From Gemmobacter sp. 24YEA27 (GTDB taxonomy: Bacteria > Pseudomonadota > Alphaproteobacteria > Rhodobacterales > Rhodobacteraceae), in NCBI RefSeq assembly GCF_030052995.1, contig NZ_JASJPW010000001.1:2594001-2658000 (forward strand): a stretch of 64,000 bases of DNA. The letters run 5' to 3'. The translations under genes and the position numbers were made by a program. Shown here piece by piece: positions 8,285 through 19,739 of this stretch (positions within the stretch are counted from its first letter, which is position 1; each line of letters opens with the position of its first letter). The notes below the pieces were generated by a model that worked only from the letters and a program-made list of their open reading frames with translations, was not told the origin of the DNA and searched no databases.

Positions 8285-11200
8285 TCAGCTGCAGCCGGTT
8301 GTGCCACCGCAGGTGGTGCATTTCAGGCAGGTTCCGTTGCGGACCAGCGTGTAATTGCCGCATTCAGTGCAGGAATCTCCGGTATAGCCCTGCAGTTTCG
8401 CGCGGCTCCGCGCGTCGGATCCGGCATTCAGCGCAGCAAGGCTGCTGCCGGGCGTTCGGGTGCCCGGGATCAGCATATTCAGCGCCGTCACCGGATCGAT
8501 TCCGGCTGCTGACTTGTCATGACCCGGAAGCAGATCCTGCGGCAGGCGATTTCTCAGATAGCCGGTCGAACTGATCGATTTCAGAAGCTCCACCGAACGC
8601 GTCACCGGTGCGGCTGCGGCACGCTGATCGGGCTTGCCCTCGTCATCGCCACGGCCGAGATCGTCAAACGCGGTGCCCTTGGGCGCGACATGCGCCAGAT
8701 CGGTGCGGTCGAGATAGGAAATCGCCAGTTCGCGGAAGATGTAGTCGAGGATCGAGGTCGCGTTGCGGATTGAATCGTTCCCCTGCACCATCCCCGCCGG
8801 CTCAAACCGGGTGAAAGTGAAGGCATCGACGAATTCCTCAAGCGGAACACCATATTGCAACCCGACGCTCACTGCGATTGCGAAGTTGTTCATCATGGCA
8901 CGGAAGCCCGCACCTTCCTTATGCATGTCGATGAAAATCTCGCCAAGCGCGCCATCGGCATATTCGCCGGTCCTGAGATAGACCTTATGGCCGCCGATTA
9001 GCGCTTTTTGCGTATAGCCCTTGCGCCGCTCGGGCAGCTTTTCGCGGTGTGAACGGACGATCTCTTTGACGACCACCTTTTCGATGATCTTCTCGGCAAT
9101 CACCCGGGCCTTTTCCTGCGGCGTGCCGGTCTCCATCACCTCTTCGGCCTCATCATCGCCTTCGATCAGCGCCGCCGCCAGCGGTTGCGACAGTTTCGAT
9201 CCGTCGCGATAGATCGCATTGGCCTTGACGCCGAGGCTGTGGGACAGTGCGTAAGCCGCCAGCACCTCGTCGATCCTGGCGAGGACGGCATGTTGATCGT
9301 CTTGGAAATCGCGCCCGAGATAAAGCTCTGCGCGGCGGCCATCATGAGGATATGGCTTTCGACGCTGAGCAGACGATTGCCCTTGCGGCCGCAGGGGCTG
9401 GCGCAGTCGAAGACTGCAAGATGCGACGGGTTCAGATGCGGCGCGCCTTCCAGCGTCATGGTGCCGCAGACATGATCATTTGCCGCCTCGATCTGGGCGC
9501 GGGCAAAGCCCAGATGTTTCAGCAGATCGAAACCGGGATCCATCAGCTCGGTTTCCGGAATGCCAAGCGTGCCCTTGCAGAACTCTTCGCCAAGCGTCCA
9601 TTGGTTGAAGACAAAGCGGATATCGAAGGCCGTGGGCAAAGCCGCCTCGATCTTCGCGATTTCGGCGGCCCCAAAGCCATGACCGATCAGCGCGGTATGG
9701 TTGATTGCGGGTGCCTGGGCGAGACTGCCATGCCCGACCGCGTAAGCCACAATCTCGGCCGCCTGATGCGCGGGATAGCCCAGGGCTTCAAGCGCCGCCG
9801 GCACCGACTGGTTGATGATCTTGAAATAGCCACCGCCGGCGAGTTTCTTGAACTTCACCAGCGCGAAATCTGGCTCGATGCCGGTGGTGTCGCAATCCAT
9901 CACCAGACCGATCGTGCCGGTGGGCGCGATGACCGAGACCTGGGCATTGCGGAAGCCATGCACCTCGCCCAGCGACAGTGCCTCATCCCAGGCGCGCCGG
10001 GCAAGTGCTACCAGCGCCTCATCGGGGCAATTCGCATGATCAAGCGCGACCGGGGCCACGTTCAGCCCGGCATAGTCGCCGCTGCCATTGGAAGCCGCGC
10101 GGTGGTTGCGGATCACCCGCAGCATCGCATCGCGGTTCTTCGCATAGCCGGGGAAAGCGCCCAGCTCTGCCGCCATCTCGGCAGAGGTCGCGTAGGAAAT
10201 GCCGGTCATGATCGCGGTCAGCGCGCCACAGAGCGCGCGGCCCTGGGCGGAATCGTAGCCGAGCCCCATATTCATCAAAAGCCCGCCGATATTGGCATAG
10301 CCGAGGCCCAGGGTGCGGAATTCATACGACCTTTGCGCGATTTCCTTTGACGGGAATTGCGCCATCATCACCGAGATTTCCAGCGTCAGCGTCCAGAGCC
10401 GGCAGGCATGGACAAAGGCCTCGGCCTGGAACCTCCCGCCCTTCCAGAAGGTCAGCAGGTTCAGGGACGCCAGATTGCAGGCGGTATCATCCAGGAACAT
10501 ATATTCCGAACAGGGGTTCGAGCCCCGGATCGGCCCGTCTTCCGGGCAGGTATGCCAGGCATTGACCGTGTCATGAAACTGGATCCCGGGATCTGCGCAG
10601 GCCCAGGCGGCATGGCCGACCTGATCCCAGAGATCACGGGCCGAAACGGTTTTCGCCACCCCGCCATCGGTGCGGCGGATCAGCTCCCATGGCAGATCGT
10701 CGCGCACCGCCGCAAGGAAAGCATCCGTCACCCGCACCGAATTGTTCGAATTCTGGCCCGAGACCGTGGAATAGGCCTCGGAGTCCCAGTCGGTGTCATA
10801 GGTCGGGAATTCGATACTGTCGAAGCCCTGGGCGGCATATTGCAACACGCGATTGGTATATGTGTCCGGGATCAGAGCTTTCTTCGCGGAACGGATCGCT
10901 GCTTTCAGGGCCTTATTCCGGCCCGGATCAAAGGCATCCGCCTCATTGCCATCCCAGGCGCGGATCGCCGCGAAAATCCCGTTCAGCTCGCGCTCATGCG
11001 CTTTGGATCCGGCGACCAGCGAGGCGACCTTCTGCTCCTCGATCACCTTCCAGTTGATGAATTGCTCAATATCGGGGTGATCCATGTCGCAGATCACCAT
11101 CTTGGCCGCGCGCCGCGTGGTGCCACCGGATTTGATCGCCCCTGCCGCCCGGTCACCGATCTTCAGGAACCCCATCAGCCCCGAGGATTTGCCGCCCCCC

Positions 11201-11937
11201 GACAGCTTTTCATTCTCGCCCCTGAGCGACGAGAAATTGGTACCCGTGCCAGATCCATATTTGAACAGACGCGCCTCACGGACCCAGAGATCCATGATGC
11301 CGCCCTCTTTCACCAGATCATCCGAGACCGACTGGATGAAACAGGCATGCGGCTGGGGGTGCTCATAGGCGCTGGTGGATTGCACCAGTTTGCCGCTGAC
11401 ATGATCGACATAGAAATGGCCCTGCCCCGGCCCGTCGATCCCATAGGCCCAATGCAGCCCGGTATTGAACCATTGCGGTGAATTCGGCGCCGACATCTGC
11501 CGCGCCAGCATATAGCGCATCTCGTCAAGATAGTGCTGCGCGTCTTCCGCGCGGGTGAAATAGCCGCCTTTCCAGCCCCAATAGGCCCAGGCGCCGGCAA
11601 GGCGGTCGAAGACCTGCTTTGCCGAGGTCTCGCCGGTATAGCGCTCACCCTCGGGCAAAAGCGCCAGCGCCGCCTCATCCGCGACCGAGCGCCAGAGAAA
11701 TTCGGGCATGCCCTTTTCTTTGACCCGCTTCAGCCGCACCGGAACGCCTGCGCGGCGGAAGTATTTCTGGGCGATCACATCCGATGCGACCTGGCTCCAG
11801 CCCTCGGGCACCTCGACCGCGTCATTGCGAAAGACGATGCGGCCATCCGGGTTGCGGATCTCGGAAGTGGTGGTGGTGAAATCCACCGCGCCCCAGGCGC
11901 CGCCCGTGGCATTGGTAAATCTGCGCTCGATTTTCAT
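8285..11937 (-). pseudogene. nrdJ: Vitamin B12-dependent (class II) ribonucleotide reductase, with one frameshift
   Basis: Adenosylcobalamin-dependent reductase that makes deoxyribonucleotides. The frame from 11937 gives about 880 residues of normal sequence, including [15 protein letters not shown], the [15 protein letters not shown] active-site region and [20 protein letters not shown]. It then loses phase after KTINMPSS near 9280. The neighbouring frame continues the protein exactly ([21 protein letters not shown]) to 8285 and ends in a Cys-rich zinc-ribbon-like tail ([18 protein letters not shown]...CGG). One added base (CC instead of C at 9280) restores a full product of about 1,217 residues, the usual NrdJ size. 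The break may be a sequencing error; if real, the reductase loses its C-terminal quarter. Confidence 0.93.
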
Positions 11938-12626
11938 TGCTCTGTCCCCTGTGGGTCATTTGCGGCCCTTGTTTTTGCGGATGTAGCGCTGGTCGTGACA
12001 TCCCGGGCATGAACCACCACACGGGGCCCGGTTCCGCCGCCAAAAGCCGGCCTGGAAAGGTCTTGGTGTAACGAATACAACATATGGTGGTCTGACTTGC
12101 CTCGCGAGCAACGTGTCGTAGGAAAACCGCAGTTTCAACGGATTTATTTCCGTCCTGGTCCGCATTGTCATCTTGACGTCACGGGGTCATATGCCTGCGA
12201 CGGGCCAGGCCCCGCCCCAGGGCTCACGGGGCGCGGATGTGGGCAAATCTGTGGACGATTCCGGGATGTCTTCTGGCCGGTGCCGGCTTTTCCCTCCGAT
12301 CCGGGCGGTTTGGCCCAAAAGCTTCACATCGCGGATGAAGCCTGGCCAGATACGCGGTGCACTGGGTTAGCCTGTGGAAAACAGTCATGCGACCGATTCC
12401 CCAAAACGCCGTATGTGGTGCCGGGCAAAAATGTCGCAACCGCGCGAAATCGCAAACAGGGGTCGCCGCTGCCTCATTCTGTCGCAGGTGAGACGGCTGC
12501 GTCACTTTCCCCTGCGTAAAACTCGGGCTAAGAGCAGGAAAGTCACCACCATATGCCGGGCGTAAGCGCGTCCCTGATGGCAAAACCGGCCCAGGGGCCG
12601 GCAGGCGGTGTGAAGGAGTTTAGCGA
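11938..12626. other. Intergenic region between divergent nrdJ and EamA gene
   Basis: No credible gene on either strand in about 690 bases. A minus-strand frame (11956-12171) ends in CPGCHDQRYIRKNKGRK, but it has no good start and its upstream part looks non-coding. The stretch should hold the nrdJ promoter and leader; a candidate NrdR-like site is listed separately. I looked for a cobalamin riboswitch ahead of nrdJ and could not recognise one. Confidence 0.5.
12076..12091. promoter_or_regulatory. Candidate NrdR-box-like site upstream of nrdJ
   Basis: TACAACATATGGTGGT is an imperfect dyad centred on CATATG, about 140 bases upstream of the nrdJ start. NrdR boxes (acaCwAtATaTwGtgt type) normally occur in tandem before ribonucleotide reductase genes; a second phased copy was not seen, so this is tentative. 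Confidence 0.3.
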
Positions 12627-13559
12627 ATGAGTGCCCCGAATGCCGCCCCGGACAGCGCCGCAGAACGCGCGGCAACAAGCGCTGCCGCAAGCGTGACAGA
12701 AAACCGCAGGGCCGCTGTACTGATGGTCAGCGCCATGGCCGCTTTTGCCATCGAGGATACCTTTCTCAAACATGCCGCAGTCTCGATGCCGCCGGGCCAG
12801 GTCCTGGTGATCAACGGCCTTGCGGGGGGCGGTATTTTCGCGCTCCTGGCGCTGCGTCGTGGCGAGGCGGTGTTCAGTATGGCCGCATTGCGCGGCATGG
12901 CGCTGATCCGCAATGTCTCGGAGGGGGTGGCAGCTTTCACCTATCTGCTGGCACTGGCGCTGGTGCCTATGGCAATGGCCTCGGCGCTGTTACAGGCTTC
13001 GCCCCTGATGATCACTGCGGGGGCCGCGCTGTTTCTGGGCGAGACCGTCGGCTGGCGGCGCTGGATCTCGATCCTGACCGGCTTTGTCGGTGTGATGATC
13101 ATTCTGGAACCCTGGAAGGCCGGGATCGACATTGCCGGCCTCGCCATGGTCGGCTGCGTCATAGCCCTTTCGGTACGCGACCTCGTGACGCGCCGGTTGC
13201 CGCCGCATCTGGGAACAATGAGCCTTTCCTCCTGGGGGGTTCTGGCCTCGGTCCCTGCGGGCGTGCTTCTGATGCTGGTGCGCGGCGAGGGCTTCCAGGC
13301 GCCCGCCCCCGAACAGGGTGTGGTGCTGGCCTGCGCGGTCTTAGCCGGGCTGATCGGTTACTATATGGTGGTCGAGTCGATGCGGATCGGCGAAGTTTCG
13401 GCCGTGGCACCGTTTCGTTACACGCGCCTGGTATTCGCGTTCATACTGGCTGTCCTTTTCCTTGGCGAACATCTGAGCCTCAATGTGGTGATCGGATCGG
13501 GCCTCGTGATCCTGTCCGGCCTCTATATGTTCGGCCGCGCCAGAAAACGGGCGCATTAA
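12627..13559 (+). CDS. DMT superfamily (EamA) inner-membrane transporter
   Basis: 310-residue drug/metabolite-type transporter. After a hydrophilic Ala/Ser-rich N-terminus of about 25 residues come roughly ten hydrophobic segments arranged as two EamA repeats. The first ends near SALLQASPLMITAGAALFLGE and the second near FRYTRLVFAFILAVLFLGEH; both show the typical (L/F)LGE(x) at the end of the repeat. GAAGGAG lies about ten bases ahead of the ATG. Substrates of this family range from amino acids to metabolites and cannot be predicted here. Confidence 0.88.
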   Translation: MSAPNAAPDSAAERAATSAAASVTENRRAAVLMVSAMAAFAIEDTFLKHAAVSMPPGQVLVINGLAGGGIFALLALRRGEAVFSMAALRGMALIRNVSEGVAAFTYLLALALVPMAMASALLQASPLMITAGAALFLGETVGWRRWISILTGFVGVMIILEPWKAGIDIAGLAMVGCVIALSVRDLVTRRLPPHLGTMSLSSWGVLASVPAGVLLMLVRGEGFQAPAPEQGVVLACAVLAGLIGYYMVVESMRIGEVSAVAPFRYTRLVFAFILAVLFLGEHLSLNVVIGSGLVILSGLYMFGRARKRAH

Positions 13560-13594
13560 CCAGAACGCAACAAGCCCTGCAAAAAACACGCAGG

Positions 13595-13625
13595 CCTGGG
13601 GATTGCCGCCCTTCCCCAGGGCGGC
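13595..13625. other. Overlapping alternative hairpins upstream of eno
   Basis: Two mutually exclusive stems share bases: CCTGGGG (13595-13601) with CCCCAGG (13614-13620), and GCCGCCC (13605-13611) with GGGCGGC (13619-13625). They sit between the EamA gene and eno. There is no T tract, so they may shape the eno leader rather than terminate transcription. Confidence 0.3.
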
Positions 13626-13637
13626 GGCTCCCGCTAA

Positions 13638-14978
<1,341 letters not shown>

Positions 14979-14990
14979 CCTCAGCCAGAA

Positions 14991-15062
14991 GCCGGATTTT
15001 TTCAAAAAATCCGGCACAAATTTCGTTTCCGAAATTTGCGGGCGCCTTTAGGCGCCCGTTTT
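14991..15062. terminator. Triple hairpin terminator array between eno and a convergent gene
   Basis: Three consecutive perfect stems: GCCGGATTTTTT/AAAAAATCCGGC (14991-15015, 12 bp, one unpaired base at the tip); CAAATTTCG/CGAAATTTG (15017-15038, 9 bp, loop TTTC); CGGGCGCC/GGCGCCCG (15039-15058, 8 bp, loop TTTA) followed by TTTTCG. The last is a normal intrinsic terminator for eno; the A/T-rich first stem can work for the minus-strand gene ending at 15072. Confidence 0.85.
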
Positions 15063-15071
15063 CGTGCCGGA

Positions 15072-15614
15072 TCAGCCGGCCAGGGCTTTGGCGAGACGAA
15101 AGAGCCGCACGCGTTTCAAAAGCGGTTTCACGCCGACCGGCTGGCCGGACAGGTTTTCGGCTTTTGCACGCACCCGCTCGACAATCGCCGCCATCTTTTC
15201 CGGCGCGCGCGAGTGCAGCTCCCACAGAAAGCCATCCGGATCCCTTCGGGAAATGCCTTCCTCCGCCAGAACATGACCAGGAAAATCCGAGGCGTTGAAG
15301 GTCACAATCGCATCGGCATGGCCGGCGATGCCCGTCGCCAGCACATGCAGATCGCCGGGATCGGGCAACACCAGGCGCGCCTCGATGGCCGGTTGTGGCG
15401 CCACCCGTCCGCGCGGGAAAGCCGCGCGAAACAGCGCAGCCTCGCCTTCGGCCACCACCTGCACCCCGGGCCCGAGTTTGGCCGACGAATGCGTCCATTC
15501 GCCGAGGATCCGGTCGGACCAGACCGGCTCATAGAGACCCGCCTCACCCGCGCCCTGCAAGATCTCCCGCAAAACCGTCGGGAAGAGGACACAAGCGTCG
15601 AGAACGGCCTTCAT
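15072..15614 (-). CDS. PIN-domain-like protein
   Basis: A 180-residue protein starting MKAVLDACVLFPTVLRE; the first Asp in LDACVLFP and the later ADAIVTFNASDFP are the spaced acidic residues expected of a PIN-type metal-dependent ribonuclease fold. It starts one base after the stop of the rRNA methyltransferase gene, so the two are probably cotranscribed. No antitoxin gene of normal type lies beside it; a housekeeping RNA-processing role or an orphan toxin-like protein are both possible. The frame extends upstream to 15698, but that part overlaps the neighbour and is not protein-like. Confidence 0.75.
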   Translation of the reverse strand: MKAVLDACVLFPTVLREILQGAGEAGLYEPVWSDRILGEWTHSSAKLGPGVQVVAEGEAALFRAAFPRGRVAPQPAIEARLVLPDPGDLHVLATGIAGHADAIVTFNASDFPGHVLAEEGISRRDPDGFLWELHSRAPEKMAAIVERVRAKAENLSGQPVGVKPLLKRVRLFRLAKALAG

Positions 15615-15615
15615 C

Positions 15616-16839
15616 TCAGCCGTCCAGGCGGAAGGCGAGCGCCTTGAGATACCCCGTTTCCGCAAGCTGCGGCAGCACCGGATGGTCGGGGCCGGCAAAA
15701 CCGGTATAGATCAGCTGCCCGCGCCGCCCGCCCCGCCCGATCCCGCGGGCCGAAGCATTGCGGAAGGATGAAAGATCCGCGGCATGCGAACAGGAACAGA
15801 GGACCAGATAGCCGCCGGGCGCAACCAGCGCAGCCGCCAGCTTTGCCACCCGTTCATAGGCCCTGAGCCCGGCCTCAAGCGCCGGTTTGGCCGGAGCAAA
15901 GGCCGGCGGGTCGCAGATCACCAGATCGAACTGCGCCCCTTCCGCCCCAAGCGCCTCGAGCACCTGGAAGGCATCGCCCTGCCGCGTCGAAAACCGCTCT
16001 GCTACGCCCGAGGCTTTTGCGCCTCCCTCGGCCAGCGCCAGCGCCGGCGCAGATCCGTCGACTGCCAGTGCGCTTTCGGCGCCCCCGGCCAAAGCCGCCA
16101 GAGCGAAACCGCCGACATGGCTGAACATATCCAGCACCCGCGCCCCGCGCGCCAGCCGGGCCGTGAATGCATGGTTCTCGCGCTGGTCAAAGAAGAGCCC
16201 GGTCTTTTGCCCCCCGGTCAGGTCGGCAAGATAGGTCGCACCGTTCATCGGTACAGCAAGCGGCGCGGCAGGCGTTGTGCCCAGCACGGTCACGATCTCT
16301 TCGGAAAGGCCCTCAAGCCCCCGTGCCCGGCCCGAGCCGTTCTTGATCACGGTTGTCACGCCGGTGACTGCTGCCAGCGCCGAGACGAGGGTCGCGAGAT
16401 GCGCTTCGGCCCAGGCGGCATTGGGCTGCACCACCGCCACATCGCCGAAGCGGTCGATCACAACGCCGGGAAGCCCGTCGGCCTCGGCATGAACCAGGCG
16501 GTAGAAGGGCTCGGGGTAAAGCCGTGCCCGCGCAGCCAGTGCCCGCGTCAGACGTGCTTTGAACCAGGCCTCATCAATCGCCGCCTCCGGATCGCGGTCG
16601 AGCATCCGCGCCACGATCTTCGATGCGGGATTTATGGTCACAAGGCCAAGCGGCCGGCGCTCGGCATCTTCCAGCACCGCGAGCGCACCCGGCGCCAGCG
16701 CGGAGGTCCGGCGGTCCATCACCAGCTCATCGGCATAGACCCAGGGGTAGCCGTGGCGGATCGCGCGGGCCTCAGCCTTGGGCCGCAGCCGCACAGTTGG
16801 ATATTTATACGCGGCGGTGGGGATATCTGTCTCTGTCAT
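15616..16839 (-). CDS. Class I rRNA methyltransferase (RlmI/RlmK family)
   Basis: 407 residues. The N-terminus (about 15-95) is a PUA-like RNA-binding region with RHGYPWVYADE. The central part carries FYRLVHAEADGLPGVVIDRFGD. The C-terminal Rossmann methyltransferase has the SAM-binding motif LDMFSHVGGFALAAL near residue 235 and the catalytic-loop motif DPPAF near 315. This order is that of RlmI, the 23S rRNA m5C methyltransferase, so methylation of rRNA is inferred; the exact base is not certain for alphaproteobacterial members. Confidence 0.85.
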   Translation of the reverse strand: MTETDIPTAAYKYPTVRLRPKAEARAIRHGYPWVYADELVMDRRTSALAPGALAVLEDAERRPLGLVTINPASKIVARMLDRDPEAAIDEAWFKARLTRALAARARLYPEPFYRLVHAEADGLPGVVIDRFGDVAVVQPNAAWAEAHLATLVSALAAVTGVTTVIKNGSGRARGLEGLSEEIVTVLGTTPAAPLAVPMNGATYLADLTGGQKTGLFFDQRENHAFTARLARGARVLDMFSHVGGFALAALAGGAESALAVDGSAPALALAEGGAKASGVAERFSTRQGDAFQVLEALGAEGAQFDLVICDPPAFAPAKPALEAGLRAYERVAKLAAALVAPGGYLVLCSCSHAADLSSFRNASARGIGRGGRRGQLIYTGFAGPDHPVLPQLAETGYLKALAFRLDG

Positions 16840-17143
16840 GCCCTCCTCTTACTCAACCGCGTCACTTTGTGAAAGTGGCATGGTCGCTCTTCGGCAGTGG
16901 AATACGGTTGCGCCCGGCTCTCACGCCGGATCGCGATATCCGGCCTTTGACCCAGCCGCCATTTTGTGCTGTTCCCATGGCAAAGCTCTTGCAAAATGGG
17001 GCTCACCCCTTTAATGTTAGCGCTAACAGACTTATCTTCAACCAGGATTCCCCTGCCGACCCGATTTCCGCCCCAGCTTCTCCGATATGCGGCCCTCTGA
17101 CACCCGCGACGGAGATCCCCAAAGCCAGGACCGAGAGACCATC
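16840..17143. other. Divergent promoter region of edd and the rRNA methyltransferase gene
   Basis: About 300 bases with no gene. The main visible element is the perfect palindrome at 17015-17028. The edd start is taken at 17144, so the 5' untranslated region and promoter lie here. Confidence 0.6.
17015..17028. promoter_or_regulatory. LacI-type operator upstream of edd
   Basis: TGTTAGCGCTAACA is a perfect 14-bp palindrome with the central CG typical of LacI-family operators. It lies about 116 bases before the edd start. A sugar-responsive LacI repressor controlling the Entner-Doudoroff genes is inferred; no lacI-type gene is in the window. Confidence 0.8.
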
Positions 17144-18961
17144 ATGACATCGAGGCCAGACCTGAACCCGATCATCGCCCGCGTCACCGACCGGATCCGC
17201 AGGCGGTCAGAGCACTCGCGCTCCGCCTATCTGGCGCGGATGGAGGCGGCGGTTGCCAAAGGCCCGGTGCGCGCGCATCTGAGCTGTTCCAACCAGGCCC
17301 ATGCCTATGCGGCGATGGGCCCCGACAAGGCGGATCTCGCGCTTGGCCGGGCGCCGAATATCGGGGTGATCACGGCTTACAACGACATGCTCTCAGCGCA
17401 TCAGCCCTATGAGGATTACCCGAAGATCATCCGCGAGACCGCGCGCAGGCTCGGGGCCACTGCCCAGGTCGCAGGCGGTGTACCCGCGATGTGTGACGGC
17501 GTGACCCAGGGCCAGCCGGGGATGGAGCTGTCGCTGTTTTCGCGTGATGTGATCGCGCTGGCGGCCGGCGTCTCACTCAGCCATGACTGTTACGACTCGG
17601 CGCTGTGGCTCGGGGTTTGCGACAAGATCGTGCCGGGGCTGATCATGGCCGCCGCCACTTTTGGCCATATCCCGTCGATTTTCATCCCCGCAGGCCCGAT
17701 GACCAGCGGCATCGGCAATGACGAGAAAGCCAGGGTCCGTGCCGCCTTCGCCGAGGGCAAGGCCACGCGCGAGGAACTGATGGCGGCCGAGATGGCCTCC
17801 TATCACGGGCCGGGCACCTGCACCTTTTACGGCACCGCCAATACAAACCAGATGCTGATGGAGGTGATGGGCCTCCACCTCCCCGGCGCCACTTTCGTCA
17901 ACCCGGGCACGCCTTTGCGCGAGGCGCTGACCGAGGCGGCTGTGGCGCGCGCGGCGGCGATCACCGCTTTGGGCAATGATTTCCGCCCGGCGGGCGAGAT
18001 CCTTGATGAGCGCGCCTATGTGAACGGGATTGTCGGACTGATGGCCACGGGTGGCTCGACCAATCTTGTGCTGCATCTGCCCGCTATGGCCAGGGCCTCG
18101 GGCGTGCTGCTCGACCTTGAGGACTTTGACGATCTGTCGGGGGCCGTGCCGCTGATGGCACGGGTCTATCCGAACGGGCTGGCGGATGTGAACCATTTCC
18201 ACGCGGCGGGAGGCTTGCAGTTCCTGATCCGCGATCTGCTGGGCGCGGGGCTTTTGCATGAGGATGTGAAGACGGTCGCGGGCGACGGGCTGACACATTA
18301 CACGCGCGAGCCCGAATTGCATGAGGGCACCTTCCGCTACCGCGAAGGCCCGGCAAAAACACTGAACGACAGGATCCTGCGTCCGGCTGCCGATCCCTTT
18401 GCCGAGACCGGCGGGTTGCGGCAGCTGGAGGGCAATCTCGGTCGCGCGGTGATCAAGATCTCCGCCGTGGCGCCCGAGCGCCATGTGATCGAAGCACCTG
18501 CCCGGGTGTTCCATGACCAGGAAAGCGTCAAAGCGGCCTTCAAACGCGGAGAGTTCACCAGCGATATGATCGTGGTGTTGCGCTTCCAGGGGCCGCAGGC
18601 CAATGGAATGCCCGAGCTGCATTCGCTGACGCCGGTGCTGACCGTGTTGCAGGATCGCGGGCTGAAAGTGGCGCTGGTGACCGATGGCCGCATGTCGGGT
18701 GCCAGCGGCAAGGTGCCGGCTGCAATCCATGTCTCACCCGAAGCTGCCTGTGGCGGCCCGCTCGCGCGGTTGCAGGATGGTGATCTGTTGCGCCTTGATG
18801 CAGCGAAGGGGGAGCTGACCTGCCTCGCCCCCGATTTCGCGACCCGTGCCCCGGTCGTGGCCGATCTGAGCGCCAACGGATATGGCACCGGACGCGAGCT
18901 TTTCGAGATGTTCCGCCGCTCGGTCGGCAATGCGGAACATGGCGCGGCAGTGGTGGTCTGA
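17144..18961 (+). CDS. edd: 6-Phosphogluconate dehydratase (Entner-Doudoroff)
   Basis: Converts 6-phosphogluconate to KDPG in the cytoplasm. The product of 605 residues contains both IlvD/Edd signatures, [19 protein letters not shown] (about residue 115) and [17 protein letters not shown] (about 515), plus [16 protein letters not shown] with Cys residues of the kind that hold the [4Fe-4S] cluster. I chose the ATG at 17144 ([10 protein letters not shown]) because it gives the family length; a TTG/ATG 57 bases upstream only adds non-conserved sequence. eda follows after 129 bases, completing the pathway, and a LacI-type palindrome lies upstream. Confidence 0.97.
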   Translation: MTSRPDLNPIIARVTDRIRRRSEHSRSAYLARMEAAVAKGPVRAHLSCSNQAHAYAAMGPDKADLALGRAPNIGVITAYNDMLSAHQPYEDYPKIIRETARRLGATAQVAGGVPAMCDGVTQGQPGMELSLFSRDVIALAAGVSLSHDCYDSALWLGVCDKIVPGLIMAAATFGHIPSIFIPAGPMTSGIGNDEKARVRAAFAEGKATREELMAAEMASYHGPGTCTFYGTANTNQMLMEVMGLHLPGATFVNPGTPLREALTEAAVARAAAITALGNDFRPAGEILDERAYVNGIVGLMATGGSTNLVLHLPAMARASGVLLDLEDFDDLSGAVPLMARVYPNGLADVNHFHAAGGLQFLIRDLLGAGLLHEDVKTVAGDGLTHYTREPELHEGTFRYREGPAKTLNDRILRPAADPFAETGGLRQLEGNLGRAVIKISAVAPERHVIEAPARVFHDQESVKAAFKRGEFTSDMIVVLRFQGPQANGMPELHSLTPVLTVLQDRGLKVALVTDGRMSGASGKVPAAIHVSPEAACGGPLARLQDGDLLRLDAAKGELTCLAPDFATRAPVVADLSANGYGTGRELFEMFRRSVGNAEHGAAVVV

Positions 18962-19090
18962 TCCGCCGCCGCGATTCCTGACATCTGCCGGAGGCCTCTG
19001 GCGGGAGAATTCAGGTCAAGAGGAAGATGCTGTTTTCCCCTTGATAAAACTTAACGCTGCCGCTGGCAGATCCCTGTCCGAGGAAGAGAC

Positions 19091-19735
19091 ATGACCCCCG
19101 CAGAGCAATCCATTGCCGCTGAACAGATCTGCCGGCTGGCACCGGTTGTACCGGTTCTGATCGTAGAAGATGTGACCCAGGCCGCGCCGCTGGCGAAAGC
19201 CCTGGTCGCAGGTGGCCTGCCCGCGCTTGAGGTTACCCTGCGCACGAAGGCTGCGCTGGAGGTGATCCGCGCAATGGCCGAGGTCGAGGGCGGTGTGGTC
19301 GGGGCGGGGACGCTCCTGACCCGCACGGATGTGAAGGCGGCGATGGCCGCCGGCGCGAAATTCGGGGTTTCGCCCGGTGCCACCCAGGCGCTGATCGAGG
19401 CCTGCGAGGATGAGGGGCTGCCACTGCTGCCGGGGGCGGCTTCGGCCTCGGAGGCCATGGCTTTGCTTGAGCGCGGCTATACGGTGCAGAAGTTCTTTCC
19501 CGCCGAACAGGCCGGCGGTGCCGGGTTTCTTAAGGCGCTCTCATCACCACTGCCCCAGGTGCGGTTTTGCCCGACCGGTGGCATCAGCCTGAAAAACGCC
19601 GGGGATTATCTCGGCCTGCCGAATGTGCTTTGCGTGGGCGGCAGCTGGGTGGCGCCGAAAGACGCACTTGCGGCCGGCAGCTGGAGCGAGGTCACCCTTC
19701 TGGCCGCTGAGGCCAGGGGCCTTGCCCGCCGCTGA
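19091..19735 (+). CDS. eda: KDPG aldolase (2-dehydro-3-deoxyphosphogluconate aldolase)
   Basis: Cleaves KDPG to pyruvate and glyceraldehyde-3-phosphate. The 214-residue product has the conserved order of the class I aldolase: VVPVLIVEDV, the catalytic Glu in ALEVTLRTKAAL, GAGTLLT, SPGAT, the Schiff-base Lys in VQKFFPAEQAGG, and the phosphate-binding FCPTGGIS. Length and spacing are normal. It follows edd in the same direction and is presumably cotranscribed or coregulated. The next gene converges from the other strand only four bases after the stop. Confidence 0.97.
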   Translation: MTPAEQSIAAEQICRLAPVVPVLIVEDVTQAAPLAKALVAGGLPALEVTLRTKAALEVIRAMAEVEGGVVGAGTLLTRTDVKAAMAAGAKFGVSPGATQALIEACEDEGLPLLPGAASASEAMALLERGYTVQKFFPAEQAGGAGFLKALSSPLPQVRFCPTGGISLKNAGDYLGLPNVLCVGGSWVAPKDALAAGSWSEVTLLAAEARGLARR

Positions 19736-19739
19736 CCTC

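Noticed and set aside
11956..12171. Small Cys-containing minus-strand ORF upstream of nrdJ
   Set aside because: Only its last 20 residues look protein-like and there is no start with a ribosome-binding site in that part.
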